Source: an uncultured Planctomycetaceae bacterium (GTDB lineage: Bacteria; Planctomycetota; Planctomycetia; Pirellulales; Pirellulaceae). From it: a stretch of 5,324 bases of DNA. Positions 1 through 5,324 of this stretch are shown here, in pieces. Position 1 is the first letter of the stretch. Each line of letters begins with the position of its first letter. Under the pieces are notes generated by a model. The model was not told the DNA's origin. It saw only the letters and a list, made by a program, of their open reading frames with translations, and searched no databases. A program made the translations under genes and the position numbers. The stretch lies in NCBI GenBank assembly GCA_903927685.1, contig CAIYOB010001035.1:1-5324 (forward strand), read 5' to 3'.

Positions 1-1615
1 CGACCTTCAGACGGTAGTTCCGGAAATCATTGACCTGATAGCCCGTCCACGGGACATCGGTCACCGTCCCGATCTCGTCCTGGAAATCGGTGTAGACTTT
101 CTCCCGTCCGCCTTTCAGGTCCAGGAACTGCACCAGACTCCGCAAGCGGCGGCGGACGTCTTCCAGCATCGGCAGCGTCACGCCCTCCCAGAAGTCATCG
201 GACTGCAATTCCAAAATCAGTTCCAGGTGCGAGCGGACGGCCGGGATCGCCCCCTTTTCGACCAGACCCTGGGCGATGTCCCGGACCTGCTGCGCGTAGC
301 GCACCTGCCCGCCGGTGCCCTCCAGGATTGACAGCTGCAGGTTTAGCAGCAGCAAGTCGAACCGGCGGGCGAACTCGTCGTCCTCGTCCGGCGTGGGCAG
401 CCCGGTCAGGTGTTCGCCAATCTCGACTAGCTCGCTTGGCCCCAGCTGGTTCCAGGCGTCGCGCTGGCTGTACTTCTCCAGTTGCCGGCGGTGTGGACGG
501 ACCACGAAGTTGTCCGGGTTCATGCGGGTCACGTCCTGGTGCATGGTGTCCAGCAGGTCACTCCGCAGCGTCTCCAACGCCGCGTCGCGCTCCGGCAAAC
601 GCCCGATCCGATCCACCAGATTCAGTCGCCGCCGGAAAATCCGCTGCTTGACGGGCTCCGGCGTTTTCGCCTCGTAGCCCTCCGGATTCTCGCCAAAGAA
701 CTCCAAGTTCTCGCAGCAATCGAAAACGTAGAAGCACTCTTTGTCCTGCCCCGGCCCGAACAGGTCGGGACACAGTCGAGTCCCGCGCCCGATCATCTGC
801 CAGAACTTGGTCTTGGACCGCACCCGCTTGAAAAAGACCAGATTCACGCACTCGGGCACGTCGATGCCCGTGTCCAGCATGTCCACCGAGACGGCGATCT
901 GCGGGGTTCTGTCCCCAACGTAAAAATCGTCGATCAGGCTCTGCGCGTACTTCACCTGATTGTCGATCAGTCGGCAGAACTGGCCCTTCAGATGCGGGTA
1001 GTTCACGTCAAACCGTTCCACGATGAATTCCGCATGATTGTGGTTCGCCGCGAAGATGATCGTCTTGCCCAGCTTGTCGCCGCCTTCGGTTTTCAGGCCC
1101 CGCTCCATCAGGACGGCCAAGATCTTGTCCACGGTATCCTTGTTGAACAGCCACTGGTTCAAGGCCGCCGAGTCGATCTCGGCCGGCATCGTCCCGGTTT
1201 CCTCGTCGTAGAATTCCTCTTCGTAACGAGCCTTTTCGTCGTCGCTCAGGTCCTTGTACTTGATCCCCTGGCGGGAAAACTTGGTCGGCACGGTAATCGG
1301 CCGGAACGGCACCAGAAAGCCGTCGCGGACCGCCTGATCCAATTCGTAGGCGAATGTCGGCACGCCCTGCTCGAGTCCGAACAAGCCATACGTGTCCCGG
1401 TCCACTTCGGAACGCGGCGTCGCGGTCAGGCCCAGCAGCAGCGAATCGTAATACTCGAAAATCGCCCGGTACTTCTGGTACACGCTGCGGTGCGCTTCGT
1501 CGATGATCACCAAGTCGAAATGCCCCACGCCGAACCGGCGGACACCGTCCCGCCGCTCGTCGTCGATGCAGTTCATCATCGTCGGGTAGGTCGAGAAGAT
1601 GATCCGGCTGTCGTC
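1..1615 (-). CDS. hsdR: Type I restriction enzyme HsdR, C-terminal part (frame-shifted continuation, runs off left edge)
   Basis: I translated this frame by hand from 1615 to the left edge and found no stop codon. It continues the HsdR translocase: RIIFSTYPTMM, then DEAH in VIIDEAHRSVYQKY (1490-1501), LGLTATPRSE, a motif V region (DMLDTGIDVPECVNLV), and the arginine-finger motif QMIGRGTR (776-799) of SF2 helicases. After that comes an EcoEI-like HsdR C-terminal domain, ending at the edge with VPWTGYQVNDFRNYRLKV. Deleting one A from the run at 1616-1621 joins it exactly to the N-terminal part (EKEK-DDSRIIF). The joined protein has about 977 residues inside the window; related HsdR proteins are roughly 1,100 or more, so a C-terminal piece lies outside. 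The frame opens only after a stop at 1634-1636 and has no credible start of its own, so it is probably not made unless the frame is restored. Confidence 0.93.
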
Positions 1616-2933
1616 TTTTTTCTTTTTCCTGCGTCAGATCCACCGGCGTCGTGTGCGGCAGGTGCCGCTTGAATTCGCGTTTGGCTTGCGTCAGCAGCGC
1701 ATTGCGATCGGCCAGGAACAGCACGCGCCGGACCCAATTCTGCTGCATCAGCAGGTCCACCGTCGCGATGGCCAAACGGGTCTTGCCGGTCCCCGTGGCC
1801 ATGACCAGTAGCGCCGCCCGCTGCCGATCCAGCCCGTAGGTCTCCATCACCCGGCGGATGGCTTCGTAATGGTACGGCCGGTCGATGATCTGCTGGTTGA
1901 TCGGCGCGGTGGCGATCGGCTGTCGGCTGGAGCGGCGGTTGATCAGCAGCTGCAACTCGTCCTGCTTGTAGAACCCCTGGACCTGCCGTGGCGGGTAGTT
2001 CAGGTCGTCCCACATCCAGGTCTCGAAGCCGTTGCTGTAATAGATGATCGGGCGCTGCCCGGTCATCTGTTCCAGGCAGTCGGCATACAGCTTGGCCTGC
2101 TGCTTGCCGTTGGCGGGGCTGACTCCCGTCCGCTTGGTTTCCAGCAGCGCCAGCGGAAGTTTGTCCCGGCCCCACATCACGTTGTCCACGAAGCCTTCGC
2201 CGCTTTCATTCGGCATGCCGATGACCGGATACTCGCGCGCGTCTGCCCCGTGTGGGTCCCATTCGGCTTCACGCAGCATCACGTCGATGAACAGGCTGCG
2301 GGTCGCCGCCTCGCTGTAGTCGGCTTCTGGCACAGCCTGCTCATTCGCGGCCCGCAGTTCGGTAATCTGCCGCCGCAGCCGATCGATTTCCTCCTGCGTG
2401 CCCCGCAACACGGCTTCGCGTGCGGCCAGCGCCTCGTCCCGTGCGGCCAGTTGCTCCTGCAACTTCTGGAGTTGCTCGGCCGTCCGGTCGGCGGCCGGTG
2501 CCGCGGCGGGACGAGGGATCAGCCCATCGTCAAACGGGCCGATGGTGGGCGACGGGGTGCTGTACACGCGGACGGCCCAGCCCAGAAACGCATGCAGCAT
2601 GCGGGTCACCTGCACGCCGTCATGCGGGTTGATCGCCGTATCGCTGTGGACAGCCAGGTTGCCAACCTTGTGGATCAGCCGGATCTGGTGGAACAGGCCC
2701 GGCGGCAGGATGTCGCGAAACGTCGGTTCGTGGATCAGCGCGGCGAGGTTGTCCTGATACGGCTTGCGCAGGTCGCCGTCGCGGTCGTACAGCCACTTGA
2801 CCATCCGCTCCATGGCCCGCCGAGCGTAGAACGCGCAGGTGCGAGGCGCGGCAAAGACGTTCTGCTCCGCCTGCCGAGCGTCGTCGTTCAGTGTGGCCCA
2901 GTTGGGGAGCAGGAAGTCGAAGTTGGAGGGCAT
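1008..2933 (-). CDS. hsdR: Type I restriction enzyme HsdR, N-terminal part (frameshifted)
   Basis: Restriction and translocation subunit of a type I R-M complex, which cuts DNA lacking the cognate methylation. Residues ~8-125 resemble the DUF4145 domain found at the N-terminus of many HsdR proteins (FYARRAME, YQDNLAALIHEP, KVGNLAVH). Residues ~150-200 are a charged coiled coil. A PD-(D/E)xK nuclease follows, with D250 and E265-T-K267 (LLETKRT). Walker A is MATGTGKT at residues ~378-385 (1779-1802). Homology stops near residue 439: after EKEK at 1617 the sequence turns into arginine-rich nonsense and ends at the stop at 1008, while the true continuation lies in another frame (1-1615). The ATG at 2933 fits the family N-terminus; the ribosome site upstream is weak (GGGAA about nine bases away). 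The 93-residue gene ends 17 bases upstream on the same strand, so the two may be co-transcribed. Alone, this fragment has nuclease and Walker A but no DEAH box and should not translocate. Confidence 0.93.
   Translation of the reverse strand: MPSNFDFLLPNWATLNDDARQAEQNVFAAPRTCAFYARRAMERMVKWLYDRDGDLRKPYQDNLAALIHEPTFRDILPPGLFHQIRLIHKVGNLAVHSDTAINPHDGVQVTRMLHAFLGWAVRVYSTPSPTIGPFDDGLIPRPAAAPAADRTAEQLQKLQEQLAARDEALAAREAVLRGTQEEIDRLRRQITELRAANEQAVPEADYSEAATRSLFIDVMLREAEWDPHGADAREYPVIGMPNESGEGFVDNVMWGRDKLPLALLETKRTGVSPANGKQQAKLYADCLEQMTGQRPIIYYSNGFETWMWDDLNYPPRQVQGFYKQDELQLLINRRSSRQPIATAPINQQIIDRPYHYEAIRRVMETYGLDRQRAALLVMATGTGKTRLAIATVDLLMQQNWVRRVLFLADRNALLTQAKREFKRHLPHTTPVDLTQEKEKRRQPDHLLDLPDDDELHRRRAAGRCPPVRRGAFRLGDHRRSAPQRVPEVPGDFRVLRFAAAGPDRDAAFRSGPGHVWLVRTRAGRADIRLRIGSGGPRRLSGAVPADYRADQVFPPGDQVQGPERRRKGSLRRGILRRGNRDDAGRDRLGGLEPVAVQQGYRGQDLGRPDGAGPENRRRRQAGQDDHLRGEPQSCGIHRGTV
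1616..1627 (-). other. hsdR: Frameshift site in hsdR (poly-A tract)
   Basis: On the minus strand the coding sequence reads GAA AAA GAA AAA AGA CGA. The second tract has six As followed by G. Removing one A gives GAA AAA GAA AAA GAC GAC and restores the conserved HsdR frame. The required shift is +1 (skip one base). The string AAAAAAG matches the classic bacterial -1 slippery heptamer, but it is in the wrong phase for that and the direction is opposite. Sequencing indel, mutation or slippage at the tract are all possible. Confidence 0.85.
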
Positions 2934-2950
2934 GGTGCGGTTCCCGGGTG

Positions 2951-3232
2951 CTACGTGTCGTCAGGAAACATGATATTCCCCGGGCGGACATCCCGATAGT
3001 AAATCCCCAGCCTTTCCAGCGAGTACAGGACCGAGCGGACCTGCGGCCACCGGTCCCCGAACCATTCCATTTGCTGCTCTTCCCAGTCCGCCATCACTTC
3101 CGGGCTGAAGTCGGGTGGGCCGTCGAGGTACGCTTTGGCAAAATCCAGCAGGAACGGGGGAGATACGACGTCCATTCCTCCACACGCGACCGTCCGTTCC
3201 GAAGCCAAGTGGACGGTCAAACGCGATTGCAA
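2951..3232 (-). CDS. Hypothetical protein, 93 aa, with YRDVRPGNI motif
   Basis: I do not recognise a named family. The product is acidic and tryptophan-rich (WEEQQMEWFGDRWPQVR) and ends with LGIYYRDVRPGNIMFPDDT. Residues 79-86 (Y-R-D-x-x-P-x-N) look like the catalytic loop HRDxxPxN of protein kinases, but there is no glycine loop or lysine strand and the protein is far too short for a kinase. No signal peptide or membrane segment is visible. The start is uncertain. The longest form uses TTG at 3232, preceded by AGGCGGGA. An ATG at 3175 (MDVVSPPFLL) has GGAGGA directly against it, which is unusually close for a ribosome site. The gene ends 17 bases before hsdR and is divergent from the 78-residue gene. 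The coherent composition and tight spacing to hsdR favour a real gene. Confidence 0.62.
   Translation of the reverse strand: MQSRLTVHLASERTVACGGMDVVSPPFLLDFAKAYLDGPPDFSPEVMADWEEQQMEWFGDRWPQVRSVLYSLERLGIYYRDVRPGNIMFPDDT
3188..3218. promoter_or_regulatory. Perfect 8-bp inverted repeat between the divergent small genes
   Basis: GACCGTCC at 3188-3195 is matched by GGACGGTC at 3211-3218 with a 15-base spacer. Four more complementary bases (CGCG on both sides) can pair outside it across a short bulge. If the 93-residue gene starts at ATG 3175, this dyad lies in the shared upstream region and could be an operator or a leader hairpin. If it starts at TTG 3232, the dyad lies inside that gene. A weaker dyad (CGTAAGC 3248-3254, GCTACG 3265-3270) lies just upstream of the plus-strand gene. 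I could not assign convincing -35/-10 boxes. Confidence 0.35.
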
Positions 3233-3291
3233 TCCCGCCTGAAACCGCGTAAGCTGCGGCTTGGGCTACGAGTCTCGAAAGCAGGTTATCC

Positions 3292-3528
3292 ATGATTCAG
3301 CTAGCGAAACAAGCTCACTCGGCCAAGGTGCGTTTGCGTTTGCTCGTCAACGGCGACGATCTGGAAGTCGCCCAGGTTGGCGACGGTTCCTGCATTCTCC
3401 GCGACCATCGACCGCACCCCGCATCGGACGCGCAGCTCGTCGTCACGGTCGATGACCATACCGAAACGTACAATGTCTTCCTCTGCCACGGCATTTCTGC
3501 CGATTCCCGCGAAGTCGCGTTCTTCTGA
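3292..3528 (+). CDS. Hypothetical protein, 78 aa
   Basis: This is the only likely plus-strand gene in the window, starting at ATG 3292 with AGG six bases upstream and ending at TGA 3528. I do not recognise the family. The sequence alternates hydrophobic and polar stretches (VRLRLLVNGDDLEVAQVG, LVVTVDDHTETYNVFL), suggesting a small beta-rich soluble domain with no signal peptide, membrane helix or helix-turn-helix. It is divergent from the 93-residue gene, with about 60-116 bases between them depending on that gene's start. The pair sits between hsdS and hsdR in the opposite orientation to the operon on this side, which suggests a separate accessory module. A regulatory or antitoxin-like role is possible, but nothing in the sequence proves it. 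Confidence 0.6.
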   Translation: MIQLAKQAHSAKVRLRLLVNGDDLEVAQVGDGSCILRDHRPHPASDAQLVVTVDDHTETYNVFLCHGISADSREVAFF

Positions 3529-3544
3529 TTCCCGCTGCGGCGGA

Positions 3545-3662
3545 TCGCCTGGGGAACAACGCACGCGTCCTCGGGCCGGCGAACACGTTCTGCTCCGTCT
3601 GCCGAGCGTCGTCGTGTTGTGCGGTCCGGTTTGGTTTGCGGGAAGTCGACGGTGGAGGGCAT
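3545..3662 (-). pseudogene. Decayed copy of the hsdR 5' end
   Basis: From the ATG at 3662 the minus strand starts ATGCCCTCC, then GTCGACTTCC, closely following the hsdR start at 2933 (ATGCCCTCCAACTTCGACTTCC). Further in, GACGACGCTCGGCAG is identical in both, followed by GAGCAGAACGT in both. The copy is one base longer (49 versus 48 bases before GACGACGCT), so its frame is broken. In the corrected frame it reads DDARQTEQNVFAGPRTRA against DDARQAEQNVFAAPRTCA in HsdR. Many differences there are synonymous (GTC/GTG, TTT/TTC), consistent with homology to a coding sequence. Similarity is about 75% by eye and fades near 3545. It is too short and frameshifted to encode anything useful. Confidence 0.7.
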
Positions 3663-3665
3663 GGG

Positions 3666-3709
3666 GATTTGAGATTTCCGATTTCCAATTTCAGATTCCA
3701 GATTTCAGA
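3666..3709 (+). repeat. Heptamer repeat cluster (GATTTCN), six units
   Basis: The stretch divides cleanly into 7-base units: gatttga, gatttcc, gatttcc, aatttca, gattcca, gatttca. It is noticeably AT-richer than its surroundings and lies between the hsdS stop and the hsdR remnant. It resembles the short tandem heptamer repeats (STRR type) known from intergenic DNA of cyanobacteria. No rho-independent terminator is evident for hsdS, so these repeats occupy the position where one would be expected. Confidence 0.75.
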
Positions 3710-3718
3710 CCCCGCCGC

Positions 3719-4174
3719 TCACAGTTCGCCGCGGAAGGCACGTTGGACGAGGGAGTGGAACAACGCCTTGCTGGCTTCGGCAGCGCGATGTAGGACTTGC
3801 TGTGTCTGTAAGAACCTCGCCCGAAGATTCTCATATTCGTCTTGCCTCTTGATGGGGGGCAACGGAATCGGATAGTCCAAGACCATCGACTGATTCACGA
3901 ACGGCAGGTCAAGGTGCGTCACAGCATCGCGGATTGGGGAATGCTGAAGTGCCGTCGCCAAGTAGGCAGCGTTGATTCGGGCGCGGTCAATGACCTGAAG
4001 CACGATGGCATTGTCCGTCACCCAAGCGGGGCACTCTGTAACGTGGATGATGCCGCATTGCTGACCCACGCGGCCGACGACAATTACCGATTCATCGAAG
4101 AGCGGCTTCGTTGCCCAACCATTGATCCCGTTGCCACCAAAGATAGGAATGCCAGTTGGTCTCTCGGACAACAC
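3719..4174 (-). CDS. hsdS: Type I specificity subunit HsdS, C-terminal half (second recognition domain)
   Basis: This is the second target-recognition domain and C-terminal conserved region of HsdS. GIPIFGGNGINGWATK and IVVGRVGQQCG are typical of one TRD class, followed by WVTDNAIVL, LPFVNQSMV and the PIPLPPIKRQDEY motif that leads into the long second spacer helix. It ends SLVQRAFRGEL, a characteristic HsdS C-terminus. The frame can start at GTG 4174, but no ribosome site of note precedes it, and the residues directly before it in the alternative frame (SAQSGKSSK) belong to the same domain. It is therefore most likely the broken second half of one gene. Adding one base near 4176 (SGKSSK-A-VLSERPTG) gives a continuous HsdS of about 370 residues, close to normal length. 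Confidence 0.92.
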   Translation of the reverse strand: MLSERPTGIPIFGGNGINGWATKPLFDESVIVVGRVGQQCGIIHVTECPAWVTDNAIVLQVIDRARINAAYLATALQHSPIRDAVTHLDLPFVNQSMVLDYPIPLPPIKRQDEYENLRARFLQTQQVLHRAAEASKALFHSLVQRAFRGEL

Positions 4175-4830
4175 AGCTTACTCGACTTTCCGCTTTGGGC
4201 GGACACGTAGGGCCTCACAGGCCCAAAGGAATACGCCGACCTCTTCGCGGGTATGTCGCCGAACATGTCGAGGAAGGTGGAGCGGAGGAATTGTTCGGTG
4301 AGTTGCAGGGCTTGCTGGCGTTTCCGCCGCAGGGCGTCCGCCTTGTCCAGAATCCCCGCGATCCGCTTCTGCTCCGACAAGGGCGGGAGGGGGATCATGA
4401 ATCGGTCAAAGAAGTCCGTCGGGACACGTTGTTGTCCGGCCGTCCCTGTGAAGCTCCTCTCTGCGGAGCGGCGGTAGTAGGGACTCCAGATCATATGGAA
4501 CAAGTATCGCCCTGTGATCTCCGGCCCCGGCCGCAAGACGTGGAACTCCGTCGAACCGAAGCCAATTTCGTGTGGCATCGGATCAGTCACCGCCGCCTTG
4601 CCGTTCTGCATACACGGCGTGATCTTCGCGGACAACACGTCACCGCGGCCAAAGTACGTGTATCCTTTCACGACATCTTGTAACCGACGTTCCTGATACG
4701 TGGCGACGAAACCGCCCTCGGACACGTCTGCCATCGCAAGGAAAGATACACGCCTTGCGTCGTCCGCTCGGAAGCTGACTGGCAGGCGTGGGTTGATCTC
4801 CGCAATCTCGCTAATCGCGACTCGCTTCAT
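4084..4830 (-). CDS. hsdS: Type I specificity subunit HsdS, N-terminal half (first recognition domain, frameshifted)
   Basis: HsdS sets the DNA target of both HsdM and HsdR, each recognition domain reading half of a bipartite site. The first TRD spans about residues 1-150, with GDVLSAKITPCMQNGKAA and SFTGTAGQQRVPTDFF, both family-typical. The central conserved helix follows from IPLPPLSEQKRIAGIL (~146) to STFLDMFGD (~192). Homology holds to K218 at 4177-4179; the remaining residues to the stop at 4084 are out of frame. The ATG at 4830 is chosen because GGGGGAGG (4836-4843) lies five bases upstream and MKRVAISEIAEINPR is a normal HsdS start. A longer reading from 4920 only translates intergenic repeat DNA. 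Confidence 0.93.
   Translation of the reverse strand: MKRVAISEIAEINPRLPVSFRADDARRVSFLAMADVSEGGFVATYQERRLQDVVKGYTYFGRGDVLSAKITPCMQNGKAAVTDPMPHEIGFGSTEFHVLRPGPEITGRYLFHMIWSPYYRRSAERSFTGTAGQQRVPTDFFDRFMIPLPPLSEQKRIAGILDKADALRRKRQQALQLTEQFLRSTFLDMFGDIPAKRSAYSFGPVRPYVSAQSGKSSKLCCPRDQLAFLSLVATGSMVGQRSRSSMNR
4174..4179 (-). other. hsdS: Frameshift site in hsdS
   Basis: The minus strand reads AGT AAG CTG TGT TGT in the upstream frame, while homology continues downstream as GTG TTG TCC GAG. One missing base between AAG and CTG (for example AAGGCT become AAGCT) accounts for the change and would give SGKSSKAVLSERPTG. The break is located to within a few bases. Confidence 0.8.
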
Positions 4831-4835
4831 CGCAG

Positions 4836-4843
4836 CCTCCCCC
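4836..4843 (-). promoter_or_regulatory. Strong ribosome binding site of hsdS
   Basis: GGGGGAGG on the minus strand, five bases before ATG 4830. It fixes the start of hsdS and excludes the longer in-frame reading from 4920. Confidence 0.75.
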
Positions 4844-4881
4844 GCAGCTCCCCGCACGCGCGGTGATCCGGGCCTGAGTTG

Positions 4882-5051
4882 GAAATCTGAGATCTGGGAT
4901 TCGAGATTCAAATCCGGCACGAATTGCAGACTTGGGATTGGAGATTTCCGAGTCGCGGGTCGGGGATTTCAAGTCGGCGAATTGGAAACCAGCGTCGCCG
5001 GTTGCGCCGTGAGGCGAAATCCCGGGATCTGAAATCCGAAATCTGTCATCT
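4882..5051. repeat. Degenerate heptamer repeats upstream of hsdS, mixed orientation
   Basis: The gap between hsdS and the right-edge gene is largely made of 7-base units. 4882-4916 reads gaaatct, gagatct, gggattc, gagattc, aaatccg. 4929-4991 reads gacttgg, gattgga, gatttcc, gagtcgc, gggtcgg, ggatttc, aagtcgg and so on. 5016-5051 reads gaaatcc, an eight-base unit, gaaatcc, gaaatct, gtcatct. GATTTCN and its complement orientation GAAATCN both occur, and a palindrome ATCCCGGGAT lies at 5019-5028. The same unit forms the cluster downstream of hsdS. No promoter was recognised here. Confidence 0.65.
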
Positions 5052-5064
5052 GCAGTCGCGGACT

Positions 5065-5324
5065 TCACGAGCTGTCTCCGGAAGGGGAATCCGCGCCGTG
5101 CGAGGCGTCGCCATCGGGCGCCGCGTTGGGCGACGCGCCAGCTTGCCAGGCCTGACGCTGCGCCTCGAGTCGCGTCAGAAGCTCTTGGTTGAACGCGTCC
5201 ATGCGCTTCTGATGCTCCTCGCGGCGCTGACGATTCTCGTACGCTCGGCGAGATTGGTCGTTCAAGTGCCGCTGGCCGGGAATGTCGGAATTCTGCAGGC
5301 TGATGGCCCAGCCGCGGATCTGGC
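5065..5324 (-). CDS. C-terminal end of an unidentified protein (partial, runs off right edge)
   Basis: The frame is open from the right edge (QIRGWAISLQNSDIPGQRHL) through to TGA at 5065-5067, giving about 85 residues. A TTG at 5265 could serve as a start, but the upstream residues read like ordinary protein, so this is more likely the tail of a longer gene. The middle is a very charged, probably helical or coiled-coil stretch (RRAYENRQRREEHQKRMDAF, LLTRLEAQRQAW), ending in a loose Ala/Gly/Asp/Ser tail. I do not recognise the family. It does not look like the end of HsdM, the partner expected upstream of hsdS. It lies on the same strand as hsdS, 234 bases upstream of it across the heptamer repeats. 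Confidence 0.55.
   Translation of the reverse strand, partial: QIRGWAISLQNSDIPGQRHLNDQSRRAYENRQRREEHQKRMDAFNQELLTRLEAQRQAWQAGASPNAAPDGDASHGADSPSGDSS

Noticed and set aside
1616..1622. Programmed -1 frameshift at AAAAAAG in hsdR, like dnaX
   Set aside because: The heptamer is out of phase with the reading frame (AA AAA AG) and the shift needed is +1, not -1.
482..1672. Long open frame (396 codons) on the plus strand opposite hsdR
   Set aside because: It is antisense to conserved HsdR helicase motifs in a GC-rich gene; the translation has no recognisable domains.
1869..2999. Long open frame (376 codons) on the plus strand opposite the hsdR 5' half
   Set aside because: Same reason: antisense shadow of the nuclease and N-terminal domains, with a low-complexity V/Q/R/H-rich product.
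3315..3662. Minus-strand frame of 115 codons starting at the hsdR-like ATG 3662
   Set aside because: It leaves the HsdR-like frame after the first few codons and then runs antisense to the 78-residue gene; treated as part of the remnant, not as a gene.
3666..3709. Possible CRISPR-like array
   Set aside because: The repeats are contiguous 7-base units with no spacers and no cas genes nearby.
4831..4920. N-terminal extension of HsdS to an upstream ATG at 4920
   Set aside because: The extra 30 residues are repeat-derived and not HsdS-like; ATG 4830 has a strong, well-spaced ribosome site.
4811..5068. Minus-strand frame of 85 codons in the gap upstream of hsdS
   Set aside because: Its product (ISDPGIS, SEISNPKSAI, SRIPDLRF) is the translation of the heptamer repeats and overlaps the hsdS start in another frame.

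Overview
This GC-rich window holds the restriction and specificity end of a type I restriction-modification locus on the minus strand, read right to left: the tail of an unrecognised gene at the right edge, then hsdS, a small accessory region, and hsdR running off the left edge. GC richness, clusters of degenerate 7-base repeats between genes, and two small orphan genes suggest a Planctomycetes-like bacterium. That is an inference from style, not a database match. No hsdM is visible; it is probably beyond one of the edges.

Layout: 1-2933, hsdR, C-terminus cut by the window edge. It has a DUF4145-type N-terminus, a coiled coil, a PD-(D/E)xK nuclease and an SF2 translocase, but one extra A in a six-A run (minus strand, 1616-1621) breaks the frame between Walker A and the DEAH box. 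2951-3232 (-) and 3292-3528 (+) are two small divergent genes of unknown function, the first only 17 bases upstream of hsdR. About 3545-3662 (-) is a decayed second copy of the first ~100 bases of hsdR. 3666-3709 is a heptamer repeat cluster. 3719-4830 (-) is hsdS, with two target-recognition halves and a one-base frame break near 4176 exactly between them. 4831-5064 is intergenic and carries more heptamer repeats. 5065-5324 (-) is the C-terminal end of a larger unidentified protein.

HsdS would select the two halves of the DNA target and HsdR would translocate and cut unmodified DNA. As written, both genes are broken by single-base indels, so the system is either decaying, switched off by reversible indels, or affected by sequencing error. 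The most unusual structure is the two-gene divergent cassette between hsdS and hsdR, bracketed by the real hsdR start and a frameshifted, roughly 75% similar copy of that start. It looks like a cassette inserted at an hsdS/hsdR junction, or the scar of recombination between two type I loci.
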